From Hippasteria phrygiana (taxonomy: Eukaryota; Echinodermata; Asteroidea; Valvatida; Goniasteridae), in assembly GCA_037893225.1 (NCBI GenBank), contig JAZGUH010000726.1:1-64000 (forward strand): a stretch of 64,000 nt of DNA. Direction: 5' to 3'. Each line of letters starts with the position of its first letter. Position 1 is the first letter of the stretch. Shown one piece after another: positions 11,750 to 20,809 of this stretch. Position numbers and translations under genes: made by a program. The notes below the pieces were generated by a model. The model did not search any database and was not told the DNA's origin. It was given only the letters and a program-made list of their open reading frames with translations.

Positions 11750-13517
11750 TCCTGGCCTCGATAGTGTGTCTGGGTTAGTGGCTGACGGAGATGGGTTGGA
11801 TGCTGTTTTTGATACGGGTGTGGGTAGTACTGATTTGCCATTTGAAAACCCGTCGGGACATTACGATTCGCTGCAGCCCGCTCCTTCACGACATCAGAGT
11901 ACAAGGTCTTGCCGAACGGGGTCCTCTGGTGTGTGATGCGGCTAGCAGTGGTCTTATGTGGTCCTGCGACGTGTTGGATAATGTTCATGGCAAGTAGACG
12001 CACTCCTGTCGAGTTGAGGTGCACGCCATCCGACACAAGGTGATTTGGGTTTATGTTTCCATTGTCAATGAAGCCCCAGTTATTTTGTCTTGCTATTGAC
12101 CTAAGCAGATTATTAGAGTCATCTGCCTTCTTGCGTTTTGGCACTGTTTGGTTTTTGCGATGTATAATCGACGAGATTGTTACTGATCTTGGTTGTAGTG
12201 ATTCACCAAGGGAAGTGATCTTTGCAGCAATAGTCTCTGGGTTGTCAGAAGTATTATTGGTCCCAACATGAAGGATTACTCCAGAGACGTCGTGCTTGGC
12301 CGACAGCTGTATGGCGTTAGGAGCAAGATCTTCGATTTTTGCTCCACGCATGGTATGGCACATCACTTTCTTTTGCCTGCTCAATCTCCTGGGTTGTAGC
12401 CGTTTGATTATTGAGTCACCGATAATTAGGATATCGGCATGGTTGTGTTCGCTAGTTGTGGGTGGCCGATTTTTCATGGTAGGTGTCGGTTTCTGCTTTG
12501 TAGTGGTAAGTTTCTTACGCTTTTCCCGGTATTGTTCGAGCTGCTCTTGAAAAGAGGCCTTGCTTTTTGAGGGACAGGGCTTGTTTGGGGGAGTACAGGA
12601 CCCCTGTTCCTTGCCGGGCTGGACTTTGGGCTGCATGGCTTCGTAGTAAGAGTCAATCAGGAACTCGGCTTCGGTCCGGGAATCATCAAAGCTGTTTTCG
12701 ATGTTGGCCGGATCGACATCCTCCGTCGCCAATGCAGCAAAGCGGTTGCTGGTTGATACCGCTGGACTGGCTAAACCCATGGTGGTACTCGGGTTGTTCC
12801 GGCTCAGGGCACAGGGCTGGCGTTTCGAATGGGCATCGGCTTCACGAGAAGAAGGGCTCATCAGCATATCAATGGTAGAATGGAGAGCATCACATTCCTT
12901 CTTCAAGGGTCAATTGTCTCCCTTTGGGAAGAAGAAGATAAAGAAATCTGGCCAGAAAGTGTTGCAATTTGGTCTGAGAATTTCTGATCAAGTACATTTA
13001 TGTCGTTCTGAACCTGTAGGATGGCTTGATAAATAACCTGTAGGGTGGGTTCAGATACTGGATCGAGGGCTATAGCACCTGTTAAATCTCGATCCACAGT
13101 GCGCTTTGTTGGCTTCGGTTTAACCTGACAAGCTGAACTTAAACAAGACCTAGGAAAACTGTTCCGATGACCAAAAATGTAGAGACATAGTTCCTTGATG
13201 TCATCGGCCGCTGTTTGTGTGGACCTACGGGATTTTAATGAGAAATTACAAGACAATTGGGTACTTAGCTTTGTTGAAGAGTCGTTTGTCTCGTCGCCAT
13301 CTTGGAAATCGTCACGGTACTTCTCCCTTGCAGACTCGCAGATCAAATTCCTTGCCGGTAGAAGCTCATCAATGGTAGTTACTTCTCAACAGTGACTCTA
13401 TGGGCACAGACGGTGTACTCTGTAGTTTTGAGACTATCTGCTCTATCTTAGAGTCAAGTTTTGATAAACAACTCGGAGAGCCGATGTGACACACGTCTTG
13501 TCCGTTCGCAGCCATTA
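11686..13517 (-). pseudogene. LINE ORF1 (coiled coil + SGNH esterase), frameshifted
   Basis: Likely an RNA-binding/esterase protein needed for LINE retrotransposition. The frame starts at the ATG at about 13517 (MAANGQDV), breaks near 13378, is open 13346-12903, loses one base at about 12905 (CAATTGACCC here, CAATTGACCA in the other copy) and continues 12906-11686. Visible parts are a coiled-coil stretch, then an SGNH hydrolase block with IIGDSII (nucleophile Ser), LHVGTNN (Asn) and SDGVHLN (Asp/His), then a Gln/His-rich tail. The C-terminus overlaps the start of ORF2 in another frame. Esterase-type ORF1 is known from CR1/ZfL2 LINEs. Confidence 0.85.
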
Positions 13518-14529
13518 TTACCGGGAGTAGACTGGTTCTACAAGAAGATGATACATATACATGTAGGCCCTACGTACGTGAGTACGTGCAATCGGGGAGC
13601 TATCTATAGCTCCATAGTGCAATAATGCAAATACCAGTTCATTAATTCGTGCGTATCTGCTTGAAACTTTATTTCGTTTTACGGAACTCACTGTGGCAGC
13701 TTCTCGAAAGTTTGATGAGGTAAAAAATTTAAATTAATTGAAACAGAAAACACATCTGAATTGGTGGGAAAATTGGTCAAAGTGGGCGGCTTCGAGTCCG
13801 GAAGGCTCCGAGGCCGAGGCCGAGGTCTTGCACTCCGAGGCCAAGGCCGAGGCCATAAAAATCGGCCTCGAGGCCGGCCTTGAGGCCGAGGCCGGTCTCG
13901 AGACCTCCAACACTGATCAGCACACACAGTGAGGTAAACGGTTGTAAAGCAGTATCGGTGTACGGGGGTTTACGGTGGCATTCTGGGGTGCTGTATACAA
14001 ACAATATAAATATCAAATGAGTATATTACGAAGGCCTATTTAGGATAAGGGCGTTGGCTCCAAAGAATGTTCGAGTATATCGACGTAAATTTAATTCCTA
14101 TAATTTTCGAACCAAACACTATAGTAATATACGTTATTAAAGGATAAATGCTTGAGGCGAATTAAATATTCAGAAATAAACGATACAAAACTTATTAAAG
14201 GTACTTACAAATAGTTGGTTGCAGAAATGAGACGAGGTGAGTTGGTCGGGAGCGTGAACGCAACTGAATACAATTAATCTCCCACACGCCGGGGTGGCAA
14301 GTGGGGAGACCGTGGTACGATGTATTACGCAATCATTCCTATACGGGGTTGGTCCAGGGAAAACTTACGATATTTGACCTGTGACTTTATGCAAATAAAG
14401 GCTCAAAATAAGGGAAATAGGTACTCAGAGGAAGAAAATCAAACGACTGAACAAATACATAGCGGCAACGATAACAGCCCCTAAGGGGACAGGTGGAGAA
14501 AAAAAGTGCTGCAGGTGAAAAATAATTCC
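13518..14529. other. Spacer with GAGGCC hexamer patch
   Basis: Apart from the hexamer repeat at 13795-13923 this stretch shows no gene. The open frame at 13738-13932 is the repeat translated. Confidence 0.4.
13795..13923. repeat. Degenerate (GAGGCC)n patch, hAT-MITE-like end
   Basis: Tandem GAGGCC/GGCCGA hexamers end in GGTCTCGAGACCTCCAACACTG-like sequence. The word order GGTCTCGAGACC then CAACACTG matches the right end of the hexamer MITE at 50594-51231, so this is probably a 5'-truncated relative. No left TIR or duplication seen. Confidence 0.6.
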
Positions 14530-14735
14530 AAGTACATGTATTTCGTTTCCTAGAAATAATATTTCGTTCCCTCGAAATAATATTTCGTCTCTCAAAATTT
14601 ATTTCGTTTCCCGAATTATATTCATTCCCTTGAAATCTATTTCGTTCGAACGAAATGTACTTCGTCCCCTCGAAAATCCTGGTATATATTTCGTTCTCTC
14701 GAAATAGTTATTTCGTTCCCTCGAAATAATTGTAA
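14530..14735. repeat. Palindromic minisatellite (ATTTCGTTCCCTCGAAAT)
   Basis: About eight degenerate units around TATTTCGTTCCCTCGAAATA, each an imperfect inverted repeat (ATTTCG...CGAAAT). Spacing varies from about 20 to 30 bp. No coding potential. Confidence 0.8.
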
Positions 14736-15017
14736 GTATGTAAGGCCTTTGGACAAGTGAAGTAAAATTCCTCAAGAAGTGTATGGTCCGTGTACGCCGC
14801 GGCCAATCAATAAACCTTTGTCGATACTATACAAAGAAAAATGTAAAAATCAATTTCAATTGAAAATTATAAATAAAATTTTCAATTTTCAAATGGAAAA
14901 ATGAAAATTGGAGAAAAAAACTTGGTCCTCAATCCTTTTTTTCAGTTGACTGTCGAGGACCGTTTTTCCCGAGAGGACACCGGCAGCGATGTGCAGTGGC
15001 GCACTCAAAGTGGAGGG

Positions 15018-15117
15018 GGGGGGGGGGGGGGTGGTCCGAATGTAATGCGAACAAATGGTGAGCTACCCACCAGCCCCCCCCCCCCCCGCCCCCCCCCCCC
15101 CCCCCCCCCCCCCCCCC
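15018..15117. repeat. Poly-G run facing poly-C run
   Basis: A G18-type run (15016 on) is followed within about 45 bp by an interrupted C run of about 40 bases. It is preceded by CAGTGGCGCACTC at about 14995, resembling the left end of the CAGTGGCG MITEs at 46438 and 48112. No matching right end is visible, so this is probably a partial MITE. Tract lengths may be assembly-uncertain. Confidence 0.55.
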
Positions 15118-15239
15118 GTCACCATTTTAGCTCGTTAGCTTATATTTATATGCACAAATATTTTTGACCCTTAACTTCTTTTGCAAACATAAAAACACCA
15201 AACTACCGAATTATTATGAAATACCTTACTGGAATGTAA

Positions 15240-16950
15240 GTAAATAATAGTTTCAAGCATCCTGTGAAATCATGGCACCTGGTGTGCTGTCATTTTCAAG
15301 AAAAGTGGATTTTTTGTTATCAATTTCTTACGATTGTCGGCCGACAATCGTCGGAAACAGTCTAGTTTCCCTACCGGATAATTTCCTGACGTCTATAAAT
15401 TGTTCCGTTTTGTCTGAAGTATAGGGTCAGGGAACCAGACTATACAAGAAAAGATTTTTTTCCTCCGTATTTCTCTGCTTTCCCAGCATCTATGCACACA
15501 AAACTTTAACACTTCGCGCAGCTAAGGTGCTCAGCCCGTAGACACATTATTTAATTACTTAAACACCTTTGGGCCAATTCCGCTTAAACTACATGTATTT
15601 CTACATCGAACCCCCAGTTGGACCTGGTATAATCACATTTAATGCGGGGGTTACCCATCAGGCAGGCCTTTTTTTTTTTTCCGACCGTGAGAAATCTGGC
15701 TTCTGGCCAAGCGCCATTCATTTGTATACAAACCTAAGTCCTTTTATGTGATAGCCAGCCTCGCCGGGTCGAGCCAGCGCGGCCTGCATAAAGGAAACTA
15801 TCAATCATCCCACTGCTTGCCCAGTGACCGACGGTAAATCACAGCTGTTTGCACCCCCAGAAAGCCTTTGTCTGTGACTGTTTCATGTCCATGCTTTTAG
15901 AAGGTGCCTTCCAGATGAGCACCACCATGGATCGCGCGAGTCATTTTATGGGCGGCGCGGCTCCCTCACCCCCAAATCCACTCATTTCTGAAAATTACAG
16001 CAAAAGCAAATGTTGTATACTACCTTTAACGGTTAGCATTAGGCTTATGGATAAAAAAATCACGACCGATATTTCACGGCCAATTTGTGCTGATACCAGC
16101 TTATGCATGAAGATTTCTACTGTTGGAAACTTTTAAAGGAAATTTTGCTTCTGAAGTTTGTGCGGTTAATTTTTATGTGTTTTTACTGACGGCCGGTGTG
16201 GACGCATGCTCCATAAGCAGAAAATGAGTGCATCGAGTGTAGACAAACACACACACAAATGCGTAAACACCTTCAATCGGGCACCTCCTATTCATATACC
16301 CTCATTGGTTTTGTACACGATTTTCAACTTGGGACCTTCCTCAAGCGGGGACTCTGTTGTCCTCTATTGTTAAAGGTCCCTATTGAATGCAAAAACAAAC
16401 CCAGGCATACATAATCACAAACAACAACAGATTATACTCGCCAGTTAAAACGACAGCCAGTGCCGTAAACCCGTAAAAAAAAACTCGAAAAGAGAGGGGG
16501 TGGGAGGAGGGTCGGGGCTATAAGATGTAACTAGGAACGTGGGCTGCTTTTGAGAATAGGTATACCATATTTTTCATCCAGCTATGAACACGTGCGCACA
16601 ACTTATTTTTCATTTTTAAATTTAAGTTTTGGCATTTTCGTTTGGAAATAGGCTCACATTTTTTGAAAGTAGTGAAATGTTTCGGGGTGATTATGTTTAT
16701 ACAATAAGGTGGCGTAGCCAAAGGGGCAAGGGGCGCGTGGCTATCTGGGCGCGTGACGCGTCCCGAATGCCAGCATGCCGGGGCGCGCCACTCATCCGGG
16801 TAGCCACGCGCGCCTTGACTAAAGGCTACATCAGGGAAGTTTTCCAACGATTTCCAGCTTGAAATCGTTGGAAAACGAAATATATTTCCACTTTTCTTGA
16901 CGACAGCACACCTGGTGCCATCATTTCACAGGATGATTGAGACTACTATT
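15240..16950. mobile_element. 1.7-kb TIR element, non-autonomous
   Basis: Ends are ~70-bp imperfect inverted repeats (15246-15312 and 16881-16949; shared CATCCTGTGAAAT and GGTGTGCTGTC). Just inside each lies a perfect hairpin: a 22-bp palindrome at 15330-15351 and an 11-bp stem at 16844-16871. Flanks 15205-15240 and 16951-16975 join up as one uninterrupted sequence at 46780-46825 (GAAATACCTTACTRG...AAAGGGGCTGTATCGTC), which acts as the empty site. Duplication of about TAA/TTA is ambiguous. The interior has no transposase; a CG-rich inverted repeat sits at 16700-16830. Superfamily undetermined. Confidence 0.7.
16700..16830. repeat. GC-rich inverted repeat
   Basis: GGCGTAGCCAAAGGGGCAAG on the left matches the reverse complement of the right end (CTTGACTAAAGGCTAC) over about 45 bp, with GCGCGTGGCTA/TAGCCACGCGC arms. 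Possibly a small MITE related to the GGCGTAGCC families, nested in the 15.2-16.95 kb element. Confidence 0.55.
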
Positions 16951-16989
16951 AAAGGGGCTGTATCGTCACGATCATAGCAGGCTTGCGGC

Positions 16990-17475
16990 CAGTGCTTCCA
17001 CAATCAAAATGAAAATTTCCTTATCCTGAGAGCAAAATTTCCTTATTTTCCCCCCGATTTCCTTATTTCTATTTAAACCATCACAGGAGCCTAATATTAG
17101 TGCTTTCCTTGTGTTCTAGAGGGTAAGCAGAGGTTAGTAAAAAGCTCAACATATCCAGTCTCTTTTGAAGAAAGCAGTGGCGCGTGCGCGTATTTTACGT
17201 GCTGACGAATGAACTCCGGATAGTCTTGTTTCAAGTAACTCTGAAACTGATAGGGCATTCAATAAAACAGCTAATTTGGAGGATGTTGTCGAATTTGCCA
17301 CTAATTTTGGGAGAATATTGTAGAATTTGCGCATATTTTAATAATTTCCTTAGGATTTCCTTAGATTTGGGGGATTTCCTCAAAATTTCCTTAGTTTTTT
17401 TCATTTCCTTAAAAATTCCTTCGAAAGGAAAAATTTCCTTAAAATAAGCAAATTCCCTTGAAAGTGAAAGCACTG
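16990..17475. mobile_element. hAT-type MITE (CAGTGCTT ends), 486 bp
   Basis: Terminal inverted repeats are CAGTGCTTCCAC and its partner GTGAAAGCACTG (one mismatch), flanked by CTTGCGGC (16982-16989) and CTTGCGGT (17476-17483), a 7/8-matching 8-bp duplication typical of hAT. The interior repeats AAATTTCCTTA words from both ends, so it is partly palindromic. No ORF of note. The left ~180 bp recurs inverted at 19160-19347. Confidence 0.8.
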
Positions 17476-17548
17476 CTTGCGGTAGTCTTGGCTCCAAGAC
17501 GTCCTTAGCGCGGTGCGATGTACAGCGCGCACGGCAGCGCCCTCTAGC

Positions 17549-17574
17549 TACACACACACACACACACACACACA
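17549..17574. repeat. CA dinucleotide microsatellite
   Basis: (AC)n of about 13 units; a second, interrupted CA tract lies at 17752-17790. Confidence 0.9.
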
Positions 17575-17589
17575 AACGGGTGCAATCGT

Positions 17590-17745
17590 GGACCTCCCAT
17601 TGTTCCTCTTTTGTTTATACTGTAACTTTTTCGGAAGGCCTCCCATTGGTTTTGTACACGATTTTCAATCGTGGACGTTAGGTCAAACGTGGACCCCTTT
17701 GTCTACGCCCGAATTCTTTTGTCCTAGGTCCACGATTGCCGGCAT
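17590..17745. repeat. Dispersed ~150-bp repeat (copy at 17.6 kb)
   Basis: CCCATTGTTCCTCTTTTGTT, TATACT, AACTTTTTCGGAAGGCCTCC and TTTTGTACACGAT occur in the same order as at 47045-47190; a decayed copy is at 16278-16370. Repeated GTGGAC/GCGGAC words punctuate the block. Unknown family. No coding potential. Confidence 0.75.
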
Positions 17746-18420
17746 ATACAAACTCACACACACACACACACAGTCACACACGTATACAGCCAAGGCCAAA
17801 TCGCTAAGGGTGCAACACACTAAATAAACTCCCATTGACCTTAGTGTAAAATCCACTAACTTCACAGTGAAAAAATCCTTATCCAGGAGTCTCTCAGATA
17901 TTGTGGCACTAATGAAAATTATAGTTGGGATCTTAATCTGTCAAATTGTTTTCAATTTTTGGTAGGGTAGCCGTTTGGAATTTTTGCTAATTGTCCCCAA
18001 AGAGTACCGACCCCACCCCTAAAAATGTGGTTTTTCCCAAACCGGCTAGCTGCCATTTTTCATACAGCATCCCTCCACTTGCCAAGCCAAATAGGACCAA
18101 TTTTAAAGCCAACATTTATCAAGTCTGCACAAAAGTTGAAGCACAGAACCCCCAGGTTTTGATAGCTGATCATAATTACACAATCTATCAATTGCATGAC
18201 CTCCCAAAATGTATTATTCAAAAAAGTTGTGGGTTTACAATTTATGCTAATCAGCTTGGCGCAGCCATCTTTGGCCTATCTAGTTTGGTGCACCCCTAAG
18301 AACGTCTTGGGTATTTCGCAAGGGAGCGCGCGCGACCTGTTTATGCATAATTTAACAGGCGGGTCTAACGAATAATCGCGCTTCCGCACTGGAGGAAACT
18401 CATGTTTAAGTAATAACTTA
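17746..18420. other. Spacer downstream of helicase fragment
   Basis: Nothing recognisable apart from the CA tract. Lies 3' of the minus-strand helicase fragment, where the rest of the gene would be expected, but no DEAH-box or later RecQ motifs are found. Confidence 0.35.
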
Positions 18421-18859
18421 CTAGTCAGTTAACGTTCTGAGCAGAGTGATTCTGGACTGGCAAACAGGATTGAGAAATCTTTGGATTGTTCCAAAAATGT
18501 GATCTGGAATATCAGACGTTATCTCTGCCAATTTCAGTCCCAGATGTTTAGCACGATGTAACTGATCAACGGCCAGAGCTTTCAATGGCACGACGACAAT
18601 AATCAGCGCTTTCTCCTGTTTGCATTCGGTTACTTCGTTCATGGAGGTATAGGAAACACCTCCATGCTTCGTTCAAGAAATCTAAGACCAATGGAGCAGC
18701 TTGACAAATTACACTCTTGCCAAATCCCGTTGGTGAATTAACAAACAAATCATGGCCACGTACAAATTGATGAATGGCACTGATCTGATGACTTTTTAGC
18801 TTTACAAAGCCCAGTTTTTTGGATGTAAAATCGATCGCTTGGTCCACGCGGTCAGACAT
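18421..18859 (-). pseudogene. RecQ-like DNA helicase, N-terminal fragment
   Basis: The first frame (from the ATG at 18859) reads a Q-like segment (LKSHQISAIHQFV) followed by Walker A (NSPTGFGKSVICQAAP). After a frame change near 18640 a second frame (to 18421) gives motif Ia (ALIIVVVPLKALAVDQ). This order is that of RecQ-family superfamily 2 helicases, ATP-dependent 3'-5' DNA unwinding enzymes. The DEAH box and all C-terminal motifs are missing. The frame break sits at a short inverted word (GGAGGTGTTTCC/GGAAACACCTCC-like). Start chosen because it is the first ATG of the frame before the Q-like segment. Non-functional; RecQ-like ORFs are often carried by invertebrate mobile elements. Confidence 0.75.
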
Positions 18860-19012
18860 CCGACAAACAACGAATGGCTTGCTTGGTACTGCGCTGCACG
18901 TTCATACGTACGTACACGTAAACCCGACGTGAGTACAGAAACTAGACTAGTCAGTGTTGGCTATTTACATGCGATAATGCAGCTACGTCACACGCGCATG
19001 CAAATGCCATAC

Positions 19013-19042
19013 AGTTCTGCTCGCGATTTCGCGAGCAGAACT
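19013..19042. repeat. Perfect 14-bp-arm palindrome
   Basis: AGTTCTGCTCGCGA, TT, TCGCGAGCAGAACT. It lies about 155 bp upstream of the helicase ATG in a CpG-rich stretch. Could be cruciform or a dimeric binding site; role unknown. Confidence 0.85.
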
Positions 19043-19439
19043 TGCGAAAATTCCCAAGACGGTGTACGCGATTTGGCCGTGGCGTGTGTGTGTAGCGAAA
19101 GGGCGCTGTCGGCCGGCCGTGCGCGCTATACGTCGCACCGCTAAGGACGTCTTGGAACCAAGACTACTAAGAGACCGGATATTTTGAGCTTTGTACTCTG
19201 CTTACCCTCTTGAACACAAGGACAGCACTAATATTAGGCTTCTGGTGGTTTAAATAAAAATAAGGAAATCGGGGGGAAAATAAGGACATTTTGCTCTCAG
19301 GATAAGGAAATTTTGATTTTGATTGTGGAAGCACTGTTTGTGCCACCAAAAATATACTATAGGCCTACAGTCGAACATAGTCCGTGCCACCCACCCGCCG
19401 GCCAAACGCCAAAATGTACCCTGACAGGGGCCCGCTCTA

Positions 19440-19585
19440 TAGTCCCCCGTCTCATCGGTCCCCGTCTCATCGGTCCCCCCCCCCCCCCCCCCTGCGTCTC
19501 CCGTCTCATTGGTCCCCCATCCCATTGGTCCCCCGTCTCATTGGTCCCCCCATATCATTGGTCCTCCGTCTCATTGTTCCCCCTT
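19440..19585. repeat. GTCTCATTGGTCCCCC minisatellite
   Basis: Eight or so units of roughly 16-18 bp, (C)CGTCTCATYGGTCCCC, interrupted by a C run at 19477-19492. Confidence 0.85.
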
Positions 19586-19640
19586 TTAATAAATGGATTA
19601 TATTTAGTCCACAAGGGAAACTGACTAGGTAAATTTGAAT

Positions 19641-19740
19641 ACATTTTCAAAGTGAACAAAGAAACTGGCAGGAGCGGAATTCGAACCTGCGACCTCCGGA
19701 ACACCGGTACTGCCAGTTTCTTTTTTCACTTTGAAAATGG
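19641..19740 (-). repeat. Hairpin carrying a tRNA T-arm-like loop
   Basis: Arms 19641-19671 and 19710-19740 are ~30-bp near-perfect inverted repeats (CATTTTCAAAGTGAA...GAAACTGGCAG). The 38-nt loop, read on the minus strand, contains GGTTCGAATTCCGC, a consensus-like Pol III B box / tRNA T-arm, followed by TCCTGCC. No D-arm or anticodon arm is present, so it is not a tRNA gene; a SINE or tRNA-derived relic is plausible. ATGGATTATATTTA flanks both sides. Confidence 0.55.
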
Positions 19741-19768
19741 ATTATATTTAATCAGCTATCTAAAGTAT

Positions 19769-20198
19769 TGTAACGAAATGTTGGGTCCACTGTTGTGCTG
19801 TGTAGCGCCGGCACTTTTGTTATGCAAATTGGTTGCTGGGCGCCGGCTGGCTAGGCAGGAAGTGAATGACGATTGCACGCGCGCGCGCCAGTTGTCCACA
19901 TGGTCTGCTCGGGAGCGGGACTGAATAGAGGAGTAGCACGGACAAGCATTGGAAGAACGACAGCTCGACAGTGGCCCAAAACCAAACTAGAGAATCGTGA
20001 GTTTATCTAATTGATTGCATTGTACTAAATGAAAGGGAGTAATAAATCGTTGGTAAATTACGTTGGCGTCTTCTTGGTGATTCTGTCGAGTGACTGTGCT
20101 GTTATTTGAAGGGCCTAACACCCCCACAAAAATACACCTTTTCATCTTCAAATTAACCCTACCATTGAGACAAACCTCAGACCGCTCGGTTAACGTTA
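19769..20198 (+). repeat. Gypsy 5' LTR (last 2 bases displaced to 25082-25083)
   Basis: TGTAACGAAATG start; it should end GTTAACGTTACA as in the 3' LTR, but a Harbinger insertion after GTTA moves the final CA to 25082-25083. It contains AATAAA at 20041-20046 and a GTGAGT donor-like hexamer at 19997-20002. Differences from the 3' LTR that I can see are one indel and two substitutions. Confidence 0.93.
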
Positions 20199-20263
20199 AG
20201 CTGCTGTCACACAGAGCCGTGTGGGCTCACCGTTCGCCACCGTGTGAACAATTTGGTGCGGAC

Positions 20264-20560
20264 GGCGTCACACGGTGAGGACACACGGTGGGCCGTTTCC
20301 CGTCCGTTGAACACGTTCAGGGGACTTTGCCGGCCATCCGCGCCCGGCAGGAGTTTTGAGCATGCTCAAAACTCCTGCCGGGCGAGTAAAAGCGGCGGCG
20401 AACGGTGAGAGCCCGGTATGAGGACGGTATAAGGACGGCGCACCCGTTTCGCGCCCGTTCGCGGGGCGGTGAAGGACGGTGGTGGACGTCGACCATCTCA
20501 GCGACGGGTTGCGAACGGGCGCATGCCGCCTGGATACCGTCCGCGGAACGGGCTCTCACC
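20264..20560. repeat. Left subterminal repeat block of Harbinger
   Basis: Variants of CACGGTGAGGACACACGGTG, GAACGGTGAGAGCCCGGTAT and GAGGACGGT recur. The same vocabulary fills 24775-24955 at the other end. Likely binding sites for the transposase/Myb-like complex; inferred from position. Confidence 0.6.
20341..20384. repeat. 44-bp perfect palindrome
   Basis: Each half is 22 bp (CGCCCGGCAGGAGTTTTGAG then CA, centre CATG) with no spacer and no mismatch. It lies in the left subterminal region of the Harbinger element, 142 bp from its end. Such a sequence can form a cruciform; no equivalent is seen at the right end. Confidence 0.95.
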
Positions 20561-20744
20561 GGGCGCTCGCAGTGTGACACCGTACGGGTTTGCACGGTAC
20601 CTGCCGCATAACGCCTGGGTAACATTCTGTTAACGTGTTGACGGTCTCATAACGTCTCCGTAACATCCTATTAACATCCTATTACCGTGTCCTCGCAATT
20701 GTACCGTCTCATCACGCAGTGTCGCCACCGTCTGCCGTCCCTGG

Positions 20745-20753
20745 TATATATAT
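20745..20753 (+). promoter_or_regulatory. TATA box of Harbinger transposase
   Basis: TATATATAT, followed about 30 bp later by a pyrimidine-rich TCATTCAGTCCTCAC initiator-like region and the ATG at 20810. Position fits a Pol II core promoter. Confidence 0.6.
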
Positions 20754-20809
20754 CGAGTTTTTGCCTCCTCGATTCATTCAGTCCTCACTCTTCGTCGGGG
20801 TCAGTCATC

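Larger units (their letters stand above)
7046..13517 (-). mobile_element. CR1/L2-like LINE, copy 1, split by an LTR
   Basis: Non-LTR retrotransposon read on the minus strand. ORF1 carries an SGNH-type esterase domain; ORF2 carries an AP-like endonuclease and a YADD reverse transcriptase. It ends in an (AATAAAT)n-type tail at about 7046-7082. It is the same family as 33756-38790, to which it aligns almost throughout. A 1,447-bp solo LTR (9740-11186) interrupts ORF2. Other damage is a 36-bp in-frame deletion and several single-base indels. Esterase-ORF1 plus APE-RT is the layout of the CR1/L2 lineage; the clade is inferred from motifs, not from a tree. Confidence 0.9.
17484..19347. mobile_element. 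Inverted-repeat-bounded block with helicase fragment
   Basis: GTAGTCTTGGCTCCAAGACG at 17482 and its downstream ~70 bp (CTTAGCG, GCGCGCACGGC, CAGCGCCCT, CTACACACAC) reappear inverted at 19083-19167. Beyond that, the first ~180 bp of the MITE at 16990 are also inverted at 19168-19347, lacking its last ~320 bp. The interior (about 17555-19080) contains a CA repeat, a dispersed repeat and a RecQ-like helicase fragment. It is either a foldback transposon or an inverted duplication around a gene fragment; which one is not decidable here. Confidence 0.6.

Noticed and set aside
15330..15365. Helitron 3' end (hairpin then CTAG followed by T)
   Set aside because: The hairpin lies inside a TIR-bounded insertion whose empty site is known; no Rep/helicase ORF and no second copy with the same end.
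19672..19709. tRNA gene
   Set aside because: Only a T-arm-like segment is present; no D-arm, anticodon arm or full acceptor stem.
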